Assembly: GCF_000744785.1 (NCBI RefSeq)
Contig: NZ_JQMO01000003.1
Span: 3,038,001 to 3,102,000 of the forward strand
Source: Kitasatospora azatica KCTC 9699
GTDB lineage: Bacteria > Actinomycetota > Actinomycetes > Streptomycetales > Streptomycetaceae
DNA: 64,000 nucleotides
Direction: 5' to 3'
The notes under the pieces were generated by a model, which ran no database searches, had not been told where the DNA came from, and was given only the letters and a program-made list of their open reading frames with translations. The position numbers and the translations under genes were made by a program. Shown here in pieces: positions 31,744-41,151 of this stretch (positions are counted from its first letter, which is position 1; each line of letters opens with the position of its first letter).

Positions 31744-33548
31744 TTCAGGTGCCGCATCGCGAAGTCGATCTCCAGCCGGAGCTGCTTGATCCGCTCGTCC
31801 ACCACCAGCGAGCCGTGCCCGGCGTCGTACCGGTACACCTCGTGCGGGGCGCCGAGCTGCTCGAGCCGGGTCACGTAGTTCTCGATCTGCCGGATCGGGC
31901 AGCGCGGGTCGTTGACCCCGGCACTGATGTACACCGGCACCCGGACCCGCTCGACGTAGCTCAGCGGCGAGGAGGCGGCCCACCGCTCGGGCACCTCCTC
32001 GGGCGTGCCGCCGAACAGTGTGCGGTCCAGCGACTTGAGCGCCTCCATCTCGTCCGCGTAGGCGGTCAGGTAGTCGGCCACCGGCACCGCCGCCAGGCCC
32101 AGCGACCAGGACTCGGGCTGGACGCCCAGGCCGAGCAGGGTCAGGTAGCCGCCCCAGGAGCCGCCGGAGAGCACCAGTTTGGCCGGGTCGGCCAGGCCGG
32201 AGGCCACCGCCCAGTCCCGCACCGCGCCGATGTCCTCCAGCTCGATCAGGCCGACCCGCTCGCGCAGCGCGTCGGTCCAGGCCTGGCCGTAGCCGGTGGA
32301 GCCGCGGTAGTTGACCCGGACCACCGCGAAGCCGTGGTCCAGCCAGGCGGCCGGCCCGGCGGCGAAGGAGTCGCTGTCGTGGTGGGTCGGCCCACCGTGC
32401 ACCTCGAAGACGGTCGGGAACGGGCCCTCGCCCGCCGGGCGCTGGACCAGCGCGTGCACCCGTCCGCCCGGCCCGTCCACCCAGACGTCCGTCACCGGCA
32501 CCGAACCGGGCGGCACCGCGCCGGGCGCCCGCAGCACCACGTCACCGGCGGTCGAGCGGACCGCCGAGGGCTCGGCGGCCGAGGACCAGAGGAACTCCAC
32601 CGTGCCGTCCGGGCGGGCGGTGGCCCCGGCCACCGTGCCGCGCGGGGTGTCCAGGCGGGTCAGCACGCCGGTGGCCAGGTCGTACGAGAACAGCTCGCTG
32701 CGGGCCTCGAACTCGTGCTCCACCAGCAGCGACTTGGCCTCCGGGCGCCACTGCGCGGAGACGTCCCCGGGCAGCGCCCGGTCGTCCTCGGTGCGCAGCA
32801 CCAGCTCGGTCTCCTCGCCGGTCAGCGGGTCCCAGAGCATCGGCTCCCAGTGGCCGCGGCGCTGGTGGGCGACCAGCAGCCGACTGTCGCCGGCGACCGG
32901 GGCGAAGCCCAGGCAGGCCAGCCCGCGCGGATCCTGACGGCCCGTCACCTCGTCCAGCTCGGCCACCGTGGTGCCGTCCTCGGTGCGCACCACCCGGATC
33001 GCCGAGTGCATCGCGTCGCCGTGCTCGGTGTGGTCGATGGCCAGCAGGGTGGAGTCGTGGGAGAGGTCGCCGACACCGCCGTACTCGGCGTGCCGGTAGA
33101 TCTCCACCGGCGCCGCCGCGCCCGGGCGCAGCAGGTGCAGGGTGGTGCCGTCCTCGTCGGTGGAGCGGCCGACCACCACGGTGCCGTCCCGGCCCAGCGC
33201 CAGGCCCGCCTCGTAGGACGGGGCCAGGCCGGGCACGGCCTCCTCGTCCGGGCCGCCCGCGAAGGGCTGGCGGCGCCAGACGCCGAACTCGTCGCCGTCG
33301 GTGTCGTCGAACCACCAGACCCAGGCGCCGTCGGGGGACAGGGCCGCGTCGGTGGTGCCGTGCGGTCGGTCGGTGACCTGGCGGTGGGTGCCGGCCGACC
33401 GGTCCCAGGCATAGACCTCGTATGTGCCGGTCGCGTTGGAGACGTACAGCGACCGCTGCGGGGCGTCGTCCGCCCAGTCAGGAAGTGACACCCGTGCCGC
33501 CCGGAAGCGCTGCTCCCAGGCGGGCACGTCGTTCTTCTCGCTACTCAT
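31737..33548 (-). CDS. S9 family serine peptidase (acyl-peptide hydrolase / prolyl oligopeptidase type)
   Basis: A 603-residue peptidase. Residues about 30-340 form a beta-propeller (AWVWWFDDTDGDEFGVWRRQPF, DLSHDSTLLAIDHTEHGDAMHSAIRV), and residues about 355-603 an alpha/beta-hydrolase domain. The catalytic triad is visible: Ser464 in GGSWGGY, Asp547 in AGVNDPRCP and His578 in DAGHGS. The oxyanion segment is VFEVHGGPTHHD. The propeller limits substrates to short peptides, and the enzyme should be cytosolic since it has no signal peptide. ATG 33548 is preferred to 33557 because it gives the cleaner N-terminus. Confidence 0.93.
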   Translation of the reverse strand: MSSEKNDVPAWEQRFRAARVSLPDWADDAPQRSLYVSNATGTYEVYAWDRSAGTHRQVTDRPHGTTDAALSPDGAWVWWFDDTDGDEFGVWRRQPFAGGPDEEAVPGLAPSYEAGLALGRDGTVVVGRSTDEDGTTLHLLRPGAAAPVEIYRHAEYGGVGDLSHDSTLLAIDHTEHGDAMHSAIRVVRTEDGTTVAELDEVTGRQDPRGLACLGFAPVAGDSRLLVAHQRRGHWEPMLWDPLTGEETELVLRTEDDRALPGDVSAQWRPEAKSLLVEHEFEARSELFSYDLATGVLTRLDTPRGTVAGATARPDGTVEFLWSSAAEPSAVRSTAGDVVLRAPGAVPPGSVPVTDVWVDGPGGRVHALVQRPAGEGPFPTVFEVHGGPTHHDSDSFAAGPAAWLDHGFAVVRVNYRGSTGYGQAWTDALRERVGLIELEDIGAVRDWAVASGLADPAKLVLSGGSWGGYLTLLGLGVQPESWSLGLAAVPVADYLTAYADEMEALKSLDRTLFGGTPEEVPERWAASSPLSYVERVRVPVYISAGVNDPRCPIRQIENYVTRLEQLGAPHEVYRYDAGHGSLVVDERIKQLRLEIDFAMRHLKS

Positions 33549-33593
33549 TCGACTCACTTTGGCACGGATCGCCCGCCAGGTGTCAGCGGGGTG

Positions 33594-35027
33594 TCAATTA
33601 CCGCGGGGCAGCGCCTGGACCAAGGCCGCCAACAGCAGTTCCAGGCCGGCCGGGACCGTGATGCTGAGGGTGAAGGAGCCCTCGCGGTAGAACAGGTTGC
33701 CCAGCAGGGCGATGCCGAGCGCGCCGCCGACCTGCTGGACGGTGGCCAGGACGCCCGCCGCCGAGCCGACCAGTTGCGGGCGCACGCCCGCCAGCACGGT
33801 GCCGGTCAGCGGCGCGATCACCAGGCCCATGCCGAGGCCGTCCAGGAACAGCCCGGGCGCCAGCCACCAGGCGCTGCCGCTGGTGCCGACCTCGGCGGCG
33901 GCCAGTGCGATCAGCCCCAGCCCGGCGGCCATGCCAAGCGCGCCCAGCGCGATGGTCTGCCGGCCGAGGCGGGCGGCGACCAGGTGCGCGGTGGTGGAGG
34001 TGAGCAGGTAGCCGGCGCCGATCGAGGTGAAGAGCAGCCCGGAGCCGAGCGCGTCCAGGCCGTGGTCCCGCTGCAGGTGGACCGCCAGGATCAGGAAGAA
34101 GGAGCCCTGGCCGAGGTTGAAGGTCAGTTGGGTGACCAGGCCGGTGGCGAAGGCGCGCTCGCGCAGCAGCGCCGGGGCGACCACCGGGTCGGTGGCCAGC
34201 CGCCGCTGGTGGACGGCGAAGAGCGCGAACAGCACGGCCGCACCGGCCAGGCACTCCCAGGTCCAGAGCGGCCAGCCCTGCGACGGGCCCTGGACCAGCG
34301 GCAGCACCAGGGCGACCAGCGCGGCGCTGACCAGGGCGGTGCCGGGCAGGTCGAACCCCTGGCGCTGGGGTGCCCGCGACTCCGGGACCGCCCGGCGGAC
34401 CAGCGCCAGGGTGACCAGGCCGACCGGGACGTTGATCAGGAAGCAACTGCGCCAGCCGAGGCCGAGCACGTCCGCCCGGATCAGCAGGCCGCCGATCAGC
34501 TGCCCGAGCACCGCGCCGATGCCCATGGTCAGCCCGTACATCCCGAAGGCCCTGGCCTGGGCCGCTCCGGTGTACGTGGTGCGCAGGATGGCCAGCACCT
34601 GCGGTCCCATCAGCGCGGCGGCCAGGCCCTGCGCGGCCCGGGCGGCGATCAGGGCGGTGGCGGTCGGGGCCAGGCCGCAGCCGGCGGAGGCGAGGGTGAA
34701 CAGCGCCAGGCCCAGCGAGAACATCCGGCGCCGTCCGAACCGGTCGCCGAGCCGGCCGGCGGTGATCAGCGCGGTGGCGAGGGCCAGGCCGAAGCCGGCC
34801 ACGATCCACTGGACGGCGGCCGGACCGGCCCGCAGCTCGGTCTGCAGCGAGGGGATGGCCACGTTGACGATGAAGAAGTCGAGCATGGTCATGAAGGTGG
34901 CGGTGAGCACCACGGGCAGCAGGGCGCGCGGGTGCGGCGCGGCGCCGGATTCGGCTGCGGTGGCGGCGTCGGTGGCGGTGGTGGCTTGCGTGGCGGGGGT
35001 GGTCGGTCGGGCGAGGCTGGTGGCCAT
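33594..35027 (-). CDS. MFS transporter, DHA2-type drug exporter
   Basis: A 477-residue protein with about 14 predicted helices, as in the DHA2 family of H+-coupled exporters (EmrB/QacA type). Motif C is present as GPQVLAIL and GMGLVIAPLTGTVLAG, and motif A as GRLGDRFGRRRMF. Motif D1-like TFMTMLDFFIVNVAIPSLQTEL is at residues about 43-64. It follows the SnoaL-like gene on the same strand (60 bp upstream) and is divergent from the LAL regulator at 35570. The arrangement suggests the regulator controls both, and that the pair handles an exported or modified small molecule. Confidence 0.9.
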   Translation of the reverse strand: MATSLARPTTPATQATTATDAATAAESGAAPHPRALLPVVLTATFMTMLDFFIVNVAIPSLQTELRAGPAAVQWIVAGFGLALATALITAGRLGDRFGRRRMFSLGLALFTLASAGCGLAPTATALIAARAAQGLAAALMGPQVLAILRTTYTGAAQARAFGMYGLTMGIGAVLGQLIGGLLIRADVLGLGWRSCFLINVPVGLVTLALVRRAVPESRAPQRQGFDLPGTALVSAALVALVLPLVQGPSQGWPLWTWECLAGAAVLFALFAVHQRRLATDPVVAPALLRERAFATGLVTQLTFNLGQGSFFLILAVHLQRDHGLDALGSGLLFTSIGAGYLLTSTTAHLVAARLGRQTIALGALGMAAGLGLIALAAAEVGTSGSAWWLAPGLFLDGLGMGLVIAPLTGTVLAGVRPQLVGSAAGVLATVQQVGGALGIALLGNLFYREGSFTLSITVPAGLELLLAALVQALPRGN

Positions 35028-35087
35028 GGTGACGGGCTCCTCTGGCTGGGCGGGCGCCGGCCCGGCTGGACCGGCGCCCGAGCGGGA

Positions 35088-35459
35088 TCAGGTGGTCGGG
35101 ACCTTGTCGAGGAAGCCGTGGACCGCCGCGATCCGGCCGTCCTCGTCGGCGACCAGCACGTCGAAGCCGATGACCAGCGGCTCGGCCGCGCCGGCCGGGG
35201 CCAGCTCCCAGGTGAACCGGGCGAGTCGGTGGTGCGCGTCGACGCCGCCGGGGCCGAGGGTGAAGACCAGGCCGGGGAACTGGGCCTGGACGGCGCCGAC
35301 GGTCGCGTCCACGGCGTCCCGACCGGTGGCCTCGACCAGCGGGTCGGTGTAGCTGGCGTGCTCGGCCCAGGAGGTGTCGATCAGCTTGCGGCGGGCCGCC
35401 GGGTCGGTCTCGTTCCAGGTGGCGAGGTACTGCTCGGCGAGGTGCTGAAGGTTCGTCAT
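35088..35459 (-). CDS. SnoaL-like / NTF2-like protein
   Basis: A 123-residue protein with the NTF2 cone fold: LQHLAEQYLATWNETDPAARRKLIDTSWAEHASYTDPLVEATGRDAVDATVGAVQAQFPGLVFTLGPGGVDAHHRLARFTWELA. SnoaL-like proteins are cyclases or hydrolases in polyketide chemistry or ligand-binding stress proteins; which one is not clear. ATG 35459 is preceded by GGGAGCCGGAAC. The MFS gene follows 60 bp downstream in the same direction, and the LAL regulator gene is divergent. Confidence 0.82.
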   Translation of the reverse strand: MTNLQHLAEQYLATWNETDPAARRKLIDTSWAEHASYTDPLVEATGRDAVDATVGAVQAQFPGLVFTLGPGGVDAHHRLARFTWELAPAGAAEPLVIGFDVLVADEDGRIAAVHGFLDKVPTT

Positions 35460-35569
35460 GTTCCGGCTCCCAGTTGGGTTGTCGCTGCTGTCCGGGTTGT
35501 TCTTGCTGGTCATGACGGTATGCAGGGCGCGGCCCGGCCGAATCGGTCAGCTGTAGGTAGGGTCGACCC

Positions 35570-38320
35570 ATGCTGTACGGGAGGGCAGGGGAGCAGGCCG
35601 CCGTCGACGCGTTGCTGGACGGGGCGCGGGGCGGGCGCAGCGGGGTGCTGGTGCTGCGCGGGGAGCCGGGGATCGGCAAGAGCGCGCTGCTGGAGTACGC
35701 GGCCGAGCGGGCGGGCGCGGAGTTCCGGGTGCTGCGGGCGACCGGCGTCGAGTACGAGGCCGATCTGCCGTTCGCGGGCCTGAACCTGCTGCTGGGGTCG
35801 GGCCTTGACCGGTTGTCGGCACTGCCCGCGCCGCAGCGCCGTGCGCTGGAGGCCGCGTTCGGGCTGGCGGACCTGGACGGGGATGGGGCCGGTCATGGTC
35901 ACGGGCTGAATGAGCGCTTGCTCAGCGGCCTGGCCACCCTCGGGCTGCTGGCCGAACTGGCCACCGAACGCCCGCTGCTCTGCCTGGTGGACGACGCCCA
36001 GTGGCTGGACCGCGCCTCGGCGGACGCGCTGCTGCTGGCCGCCCGACGACTGGACCGCGAGGGCGTCGTACTGCTCCTCGCGGCCCGCGACGGCGAGGGC
36101 GGCTTCACCGCTCCCGGGCTGCCCGAACTGCGCCCGGCGCCCCTGGACCCCTCAGCCGCCGCCGAGTTGCTCGCCGCCCGGGCCGGCGGACCGGAGAACG
36201 CCGGCCTGCGCTACCGGGTGCTCGCCGAGGCTCAGGGCAATCCGCTCGCGCTGACCGAACTGCCCACCGCGCTCGCCGACGAACCCGCCTACCGGGAAGG
36301 CGGCGTGGCGCTGACCGGCCGACTGCGCCAGGCCTTCCTGAGCCAGGTCGCCCGGCTGCCCGCACCGACCCGCACCCTGCTGCTGGTGGCCGCTGCCGAG
36401 GAGAGCGGAGACCTGACGACCGTGCTGCGGGCGGCCGCGACGCTCGGCGCCGAGATCGAGGCGCTGGCGCCGGCCGAGCAGTCCGGCCTGCTACGACGCA
36501 CCCCTGACGGCAGACTGACGATCCGTCATCCACTGCTGCGCGCCGCCGTCCTGGAAGACGCCCGACTGGACCAGAAGTTGGCGACCCACCGGGCACTGGG
36601 CGCCGTGCTGCGCGCCGACGGCGAGGAGGACCGCAGCAGTTGGCACCTGGCGCTGGCCGCCACCGGCCAGGACGCCGAACTGGCCGCCGCGCTGGAGCGG
36701 GCCGGCCGTCGGGCCACCGCCCGCGCGGGCCACTCGGGTGCGGCCGCCGCCTTCGAACGGGCCGCCGGGCTCGCCCCGGACCGTGAGACGGTGACCCGCT
36801 GCCTGGCGCTGGCGGCCGAGGCGGCGCTGGACGCGGCCCAGGCCGAACGAGCCGGAGCACTCGCGGTACGGGCCGCCGAGCTGACCGAAGACCCCTTCCT
36901 GCAGGCCGTGTTGGAGTGGGTCCGGGCCACCGCCGCGTTCTGGCGCGGCGACTACCCCGAGGCGCACCGCCTACTGCTGACCGCCGCCGCCCGCGAGATC
37001 GCGGCGCCCACTGCCGCCCGGGCCCTGCTGCTGGCCTTCCACACCGCCTGGTACCTGGGCGAGGATCAGATCGGCGAGGTGCTGGCCGGGCTGGCCGCGC
37101 TCGCCCTGCCGCCCGAGGACGCGCTCGCCCCGCTGGTGGAGCAGCTGATCGCGGCGGTGCGGCCGGTCTTCGGCGGGCCGCCCGCGCCACGGGTGCTGCC
37201 GCTGCTGGAGACCGCCGGGCTGGCGCGCGCGGCCGGCGCCGACACCCCGCGTGACCTGGTGCAGCTCTGCGGGGCCGCGCTGGTCTGCGGCCGGGACGCC
37301 GAGACCCACCAGCTCGCCACCGAGCTGATCGCCGAGTCCCGTGCGGTCGGCGCGGTCGGTTCGCTGCCGACCCTGCTCTTCTTCCTGGCCGAGGCCGAGC
37401 TCTTCCACGGCCGGCATCGGGAGGCCGAACTCTCCGCCGCCGAGGGCCTGGCCCTGGCCCGGGACCTCGGCCAGCCCCAGTGGGTCAGCCAACTCGCCGC
37501 CCTGGAAGCCTACTTGGCTGCCCTGCGAGGCGATACCGAGCTGGTCGAGCGACGGGCCGGCGAGGCCACCGCCGAGGCCGCCTGGGCGGCCCGGGCCGCC
37601 GGCACCTCCTGGGCCCAATGGGCGCTCGCCGTACACGAGTTGGCCCAGGGACGGGTGGCCGAGGTGGTGGACCGCCTGGCGGCGCACACGGCCGGCCCGA
37701 ACCGCCACCACGTCTCGGCCGTCCGGACCGTGCCCGATCTGGTGGAGGCGGCGGTCCGGCTGGGCCGGCCGGAGCGCGCGGCGGCCGCCTTCGAACGGTT
37801 CCAGGCCTGGTCCGGGCGGTCCGGCGGACCCGACTGGACCCGAGCCCTGGTACTGCGCTGCCAGGCACTGCTCGGTCCGGCCGAACTCGCCGAGTCCGGC
37901 TACCTGGCGGCCCTGAAACTGCACGAGGGCACCGATCGGCCCTTCGAACTGGCCCGTACCAGCCTGCTGTTCGGCGAGTGGCTGCGCCGCGACAAGCGCA
38001 AGACCGAGGCCCGCACCCGGCTGCGCGCCGCGCTGGAGGTCTTCGAGCGGCTCGGCGCCACCCCGTGGGCCGAGCGTGCCCGCACCGAGCTGGCCGCCGC
38101 GGGCTCGGCGGCGCCGGTCGCCGCGCCGGCCGGGCCGCTGGCCGGGCTGACCCCGCAGGAGGAGCAGATCGCCCGCCTGGCGGCGCGGGGGCTGTCGAAC
38201 CGGGAGATCGCCGCCCAGCTCTTCCTCAGCCCCCGCACCGTCGGTCACCACCTCTACAAGGCCTACCCGAAGCTGGGCATCGCCTCGCGTGCGGAGCTCG
38301 CCCAACTCGTGGCGAGCTGA
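35570..38320 (+). CDS. LuxR-family regulator with AAA domain (LAL type)
   Basis: A 916-residue large ATP-binding LuxR regulator. The N-terminal ATPase carries Walker A GEPGIGKSALLEY (about 31-43) and Walker B LLCLVDDAQWLDRAS, the middle is a long helical (TPR-like) repeat region, and the C-terminus is a LuxR helix-turn-helix (LTPQEEQIARLAARGLSNREIAAQLFLSPRTVGHHLYKAYPKLGIASRAEL, about 862-912). Such regulators act as signal-dependent activators of large gene sets. It is divergent from the SnoaL-like/MFS unit, which is a probable target. The stop codon lies inside a 24-bp tandem array. Confidence 0.93.
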   Translation: MLYGRAGEQAAVDALLDGARGGRSGVLVLRGEPGIGKSALLEYAAERAGAEFRVLRATGVEYEADLPFAGLNLLLGSGLDRLSALPAPQRRALEAAFGLADLDGDGAGHGHGLNERLLSGLATLGLLAELATERPLLCLVDDAQWLDRASADALLLAARRLDREGVVLLLAARDGEGGFTAPGLPELRPAPLDPSAAAELLAARAGGPENAGLRYRVLAEAQGNPLALTELPTALADEPAYREGGVALTGRLRQAFLSQVARLPAPTRTLLLVAAAEESGDLTTVLRAAATLGAEIEALAPAEQSGLLRRTPDGRLTIRHPLLRAAVLEDARLDQKLATHRALGAVLRADGEEDRSSWHLALAATGQDAELAAALERAGRRATARAGHSGAAAAFERAAGLAPDRETVTRCLALAAEAALDAAQAERAGALAVRAAELTEDPFLQAVLEWVRATAAFWRGDYPEAHRLLLTAAAREIAAPTAARALLLAFHTAWYLGEDQIGEVLAGLAALALPPEDALAPLVEQLIAAVRPVFGGPPAPRVLPLLETAGLARAAGADTPRDLVQLCGAALVCGRDAETHQLATELIAESRAVGAVGSLPTLLFFLAEAELFHGRHREAELSAAEGLALARDLGQPQWVSQLAALEAYLAALRGDTELVERRAGEATAEAAWAARAAGTSWAQWALAVHELAQGRVAEVVDRLAAHTAGPNRHHVSAVRTVPDLVEAAVRLGRPERAAAAFERFQAWSGRSGGPDWTRALVLRCQALLGPAELAESGYLAALKLHEGTDRPFELARTSLLFGEWLRRDKRKTEARTRLRAALEVFERLGATPWAERARTELAAAGSAAPVAAPAGPLAGLTPQEEQIARLAARGLSNREIAAQLFLSPRTVGHHLYKAYPKLGIASRAELAQLVAS

Positions 38321-38375
38321 CGAGTCGGCCGGACCCCGAGCTGACGAGTCGGCCGGATCTCGAACTGACGATGCG
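38312..38375. repeat. Stop-codon tandem array: 24-bp units x2.6
   Basis: Two near-identical 24-bp units at 38312-38335 and 38336-38359, sharing CGAGCTGACGAGTCGGCCGG, and a partial third at 38360-38375 (TCGAACTGACGATGCG). The TGA stop of the LAL gene is in the first unit; because 24 is a multiple of three, the later units repeat the stop in the same frame. The array fills almost all of the gap to the convergent gene. Confidence 0.93.
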
Positions 38376-40049
38376 TCAGTTCAGCGGCAGGGCCTTGGTG
38401 TGCTCCTCGCGCACCGCCTCCAGCTTCTGCGGGTTGAGACCCAGCAGCTTCAGGATGGTCGGGGCGATCTGCTTGGTCTGCACGGGCGCGCAGTCCTGCA
38501 CCTTGGCCGGGGCGCCGGCGCCCGCGACGATCAGCGGGACGTCCAGGTCGTCGGCGGCGGCACCGCCGTGCTCGGCGATCTTGCCCTTGCCGCCGGTGTA
38601 GACCACGCCGTACTGGGCGACGCCGAAGACGTCCGGCACCCGGGCGTCGCCGGTGTCGACGCCGAAGTAGTCGGCGGCGTCCTCGCCCGCGTAGACCTTG
38701 GTCAGGCCGCCGGCGGTGAACGCCTTCGGGGCGCCCTTGATGTCGGTGCCGGTGCCGCTCTGGGCCAGCAGGTAGTTCTTGGCGAAGTCGGCGGCCTGCT
38801 GCGAGCGGTCGTTGAGCCAGAGCAGCATGGCGTCGTCGTCCGCCGAGTGGGCCACCAGGTCGCCGGCGCCCGGGTGGGCCGTCTTCCAGGCGGCGTTCAG
38901 GCCGTCGAGCAGCGGGCCGTCGCCGATCCGGGTCAGCGCCTGCGGGTCGGCGGGCGACTGGCCGTGCTTGGCGGACAGGATCACCGTGGTGCTCTGGTCC
39001 AGGTGCTGCTTGCGCAGCTCCGCGGTGAGCGCGCCGACCTGCTGGTCCACGTACTCCAGCGCCTTGGTCAGCAGCGGGCCGGGCACGTCCTTGCTCAGGT
39101 AGCCGCCGGCCAGGCCGTTGGAGGTGGGCAGCTTCTGGGCGGTGGAGACCGACTGGAAGTTCAGGCCGAAGATCGCCGGGGTGCCGGTCTGCTTCGCGCG
39201 GCTGTGGTCGTAGCCGTCGATCTCGTTGAGGACGGCCTGGACCTTGTAGCCGTCGTACTGCTGGGTGGCCTTGTTGTCCTTGGTCCAGTCGGCGGCGCTG
39301 TAGCCGATCGCGGTGCTGTTGATCTCCGGCGCGAAGAGGTCCTGGATGCCGTCGCCGGACGGGCCGCTGAGGATGTCGTAGGCGGCGTGCTTGTCCGACC
39401 AGGCGGTGCGCAGACCGGCGTCGCGGGCCACCTCGAAGACGGTGTTCACCTGGAGGTAGTCGTGCGGGTAGACCGGCTGGCAGGTCTGCGGGTCGACCGG
39501 GAGCTTGGCCGGGTTGATCAGGTTCTGCGGCCGGCCGGTCATCTGCAGGATGCTGCCCGGCAGGCCGCTGAGGCCCTGGCCGGCGTCGATCGAGCTCTGG
39601 TTCCGGTCCAGGTCCTCGGTCAGGTCGACCTCGGCACCCGGCTTGGCCTTGGTGCAGTCGGTGGTGCCGGCGGGCAGCAGGGTGGCGTCGTAGCTGTCGT
39701 CGTAGTAGACGCCGGTGGTGCCCGGGCCGCCGCCGGTCAGCTGGGCGACCATGCCGGGGAAGGAGTCCGAGGGGGTGGTGGTCTTGGCGTTGGTGTACTC
39801 GACACCGCCGCCGACCAGGCGGGCCAGCGCCGACTGCGGGTGCTGAGCGATGTACCAGCTCAGGTCCGACTGGTGGAGGCCGTCGACCGAGATCAGCAGG
39901 ACGTGCTTGGCCGCGCCGTGGTGGCGGCCGGCGAAGTCGGAGTCGGCAGCGAAGGCCTGGGCGATGGAGCCTGCGGCCAGCGCACCGGTGGCACTGATGA
40001 CGGCGGCGAGGCGGACGGAGCGTCGGGTCACGTCTTCTCCTGTACTCAT
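38376..40049 (-). CDS. Secreted alkaline-phosphatase-superfamily hydrolase
   Basis: A 557-residue protein with a twin-arginine-like signal (TRRSVRLAAVISATGALAAGSIAQAFA). The type I phosphodiesterase/nucleotide pyrophosphatase fold is recognisable: metal site VLLISVDGLHQSDLSWYIAQHPQS, TTPSDSFPGMVAQLTGGGPGTTGVYYDDSYD, and later WSDKHAAYDILSG, SAKHGQSP and DAMLLWLND. The catalytic Thr and metal-binding Asp/His residues appear in the expected order. It probably hydrolyses phosphate esters or diesters outside the cell. ATG 40049 is preceded by TACAGGAGAAG... region; it gives the signal peptide directly. The 3' end meets the LAL stop array. Confidence 0.88.
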   Translation of the reverse strand: MSTGEDVTRRSVRLAAVISATGALAAGSIAQAFAADSDFAGRHHGAAKHVLLISVDGLHQSDLSWYIAQHPQSALARLVGGGVEYTNAKTTTPSDSFPGMVAQLTGGGPGTTGVYYDDSYDATLLPAGTTDCTKAKPGAEVDLTEDLDRNQSSIDAGQGLSGLPGSILQMTGRPQNLINPAKLPVDPQTCQPVYPHDYLQVNTVFEVARDAGLRTAWSDKHAAYDILSGPSGDGIQDLFAPEINSTAIGYSAADWTKDNKATQQYDGYKVQAVLNEIDGYDHSRAKQTGTPAIFGLNFQSVSTAQKLPTSNGLAGGYLSKDVPGPLLTKALEYVDQQVGALTAELRKQHLDQSTTVILSAKHGQSPADPQALTRIGDGPLLDGLNAAWKTAHPGAGDLVAHSADDDAMLLWLNDRSQQAADFAKNYLLAQSGTGTDIKGAPKAFTAGGLTKVYAGEDAADYFGVDTGDARVPDVFGVAQYGVVYTGGKGKIAEHGGAAADDLDVPLIVAGAGAPAKVQDCAPVQTKQIAPTILKLLGLNPQKLEAVREEHTKALPLN

Positions 40050-40283
40050 GACACGAGCAGTGATTGCTCGCGTCATGACTAGTGGCCGGCGGTGTACCGC
40101 GGGGAGCGCGGATGTGAACGGCCGGGGAAGCGTCGGATCCCTCGGGAACAGTTCATCTGACGGTCCGTCAGCTCAACTCAGCTCAACTTCCGCCCGAATG
40201 CTCGGTCATGTCGCCATCCGGATGGTGCGGCACCGGGTTCCGGTGGGCGCTGTCCGGTCGGCGCTGTCCGGTGGTCCGATCAG

Positions 40284-40303
40284 CTACCTGCTACCTGCTA
40301 CCC
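40284..40303. repeat. Short stop-codon array: 7-bp units x3
   Basis: CTACCTG, CTACCTG and CTACCC follow one another from 40284. The last contains the stop of the minus-strand TetR gene (TAG, complement of CTA at 40298). A 7-bp period puts the stop in all three frames. Confidence 0.7.
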
Positions 40304-41008
40304 GTTGCCGACTGCCCGCTCGGCCATGAGCTGCCGGAGCCCGCTCAGGATGCAGCGCAGCCCGAAGGCCATCGCCTGGTTCTGCTCGGCGGGATCCACC
40401 GCGCCCAGCGCCGCCAGCACCGCCGGATAGCGCTCGCCGTGCTCGGCCAGCACCTGGGTCATCGCGCTGGTCAGCTGCTCCTCGGGGCGCTGCTGCGGCC
40501 CGGCGGCGAGTGACTGCTGGGCGATGGTGCGGACGTGACCGGTGATCACCGTCACCGCGTCCAGTCGCTCGGCCGCGCTCAGCGCGGTGTCGCCCAGGGG
40601 GGCGAGGGCGCGCTCCAGCCAGCCCAGCTCGTTGGGTCCGACCAGCCGCGGTCCTGCAGTGGTCTCCAGCAGCCACGGATGCGCGCCGAATCCGACGAAG
40701 AGCCGCTCGGCCCACTGCGCCAACTGGCCGGCCCAGTCGGCATCCTGGTCCAGCTGCGGTGGTTCGCCGATCGCCAGGTCGGTCATCACGGCGACCAGCT
40801 CGGCCTTGCCCGGCACATACCGGTAGAGCGACATCTTGGTGTAGCCGAGCTCGCCCGCGACCCGCTGCATGGAGATCGCGGCCAGTCCCTCGGTGTCGGC
40901 GACCGCGATCGCGGCGGTGGCGATGCCCTCCAGGGTCAGCGCGGGCTTGGGCCCGCGCCGCGGCTGCGGCCGCGATCCCCAGAGCAACTCCGTCATGGTG
41001 CCCTCCAT
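40298..41008 (-). CDS. TetR-family repressor
   Basis: A 236-residue TetR regulator. The helix-turn-helix is at residues about 20-68 (TLEGIATAAIAVADTEGLAAISMQRVAGELGYTKMSLYRYVPGKAELVAVMTDLA), and the rest is a TetR_C-type ligand-binding domain (LERALAPLGDTALSAAERLDAVTVITGHVRTIAQQS). ATG 41008 follows GGAGGAGCG, a strong ribosome site. It is divergent from the FAD monooxygenase gene, and the region between them holds a long inverted repeat that looks like its operator, so repression of the monooxygenase is likely. Confidence 0.92.
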   Translation of the reverse strand: MEGTMTELLWGSRPQPRRGPKPALTLEGIATAAIAVADTEGLAAISMQRVAGELGYTKMSLYRYVPGKAELVAVMTDLAIGEPPQLDQDADWAGQLAQWAERLFVGFGAHPWLLETTAGPRLVGPNELGWLERALAPLGDTALSAAERLDAVTVITGHVRTIAQQSLAAGPQQRPEEQLTSAMTQVLAEHGERYPAVLAALGAVDPAEQNQAMAFGLRCILSGLRQLMAERAVGNG

Positions 41009-41059
41009 CGCTCCTCCGGTGCGTGCTGGGCGCCGGTACTTGCTTGACGCCTGCCGAAT

Positions 41060-41107
41060 AACTGTGTCTACTGTACACAGAAGCAACTGAGTCCGACGGA
41101 CACAGTT
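41060..41107. promoter_or_regulatory. TetR-type operator between regulator and monooxygenase
   Basis: AACTGTGTC at 41060 and GACACAGTT at 41099 form a 9-bp inverted repeat; inside it CTGTGT (41062) and ACACAG (41075) form a second 6-bp pair around CTACTGT. Such nested inverted repeats are typical TetR operators. The site lies between the divergent TetR and monooxygenase starts. Confidence 0.7.
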
Positions 41108-41151
41108 AATTGCCGCCCGGCCCAGCCGTGCGCCGACGAGGGGACGCCGCC

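Noticed and set aside
33591..35783. 730-residue plus-strand open frame opposite the MFS and SnoaL genes
   Set aside because: Gln/Gly-rich antisense frame; the minus-strand genes have clear family motifs.
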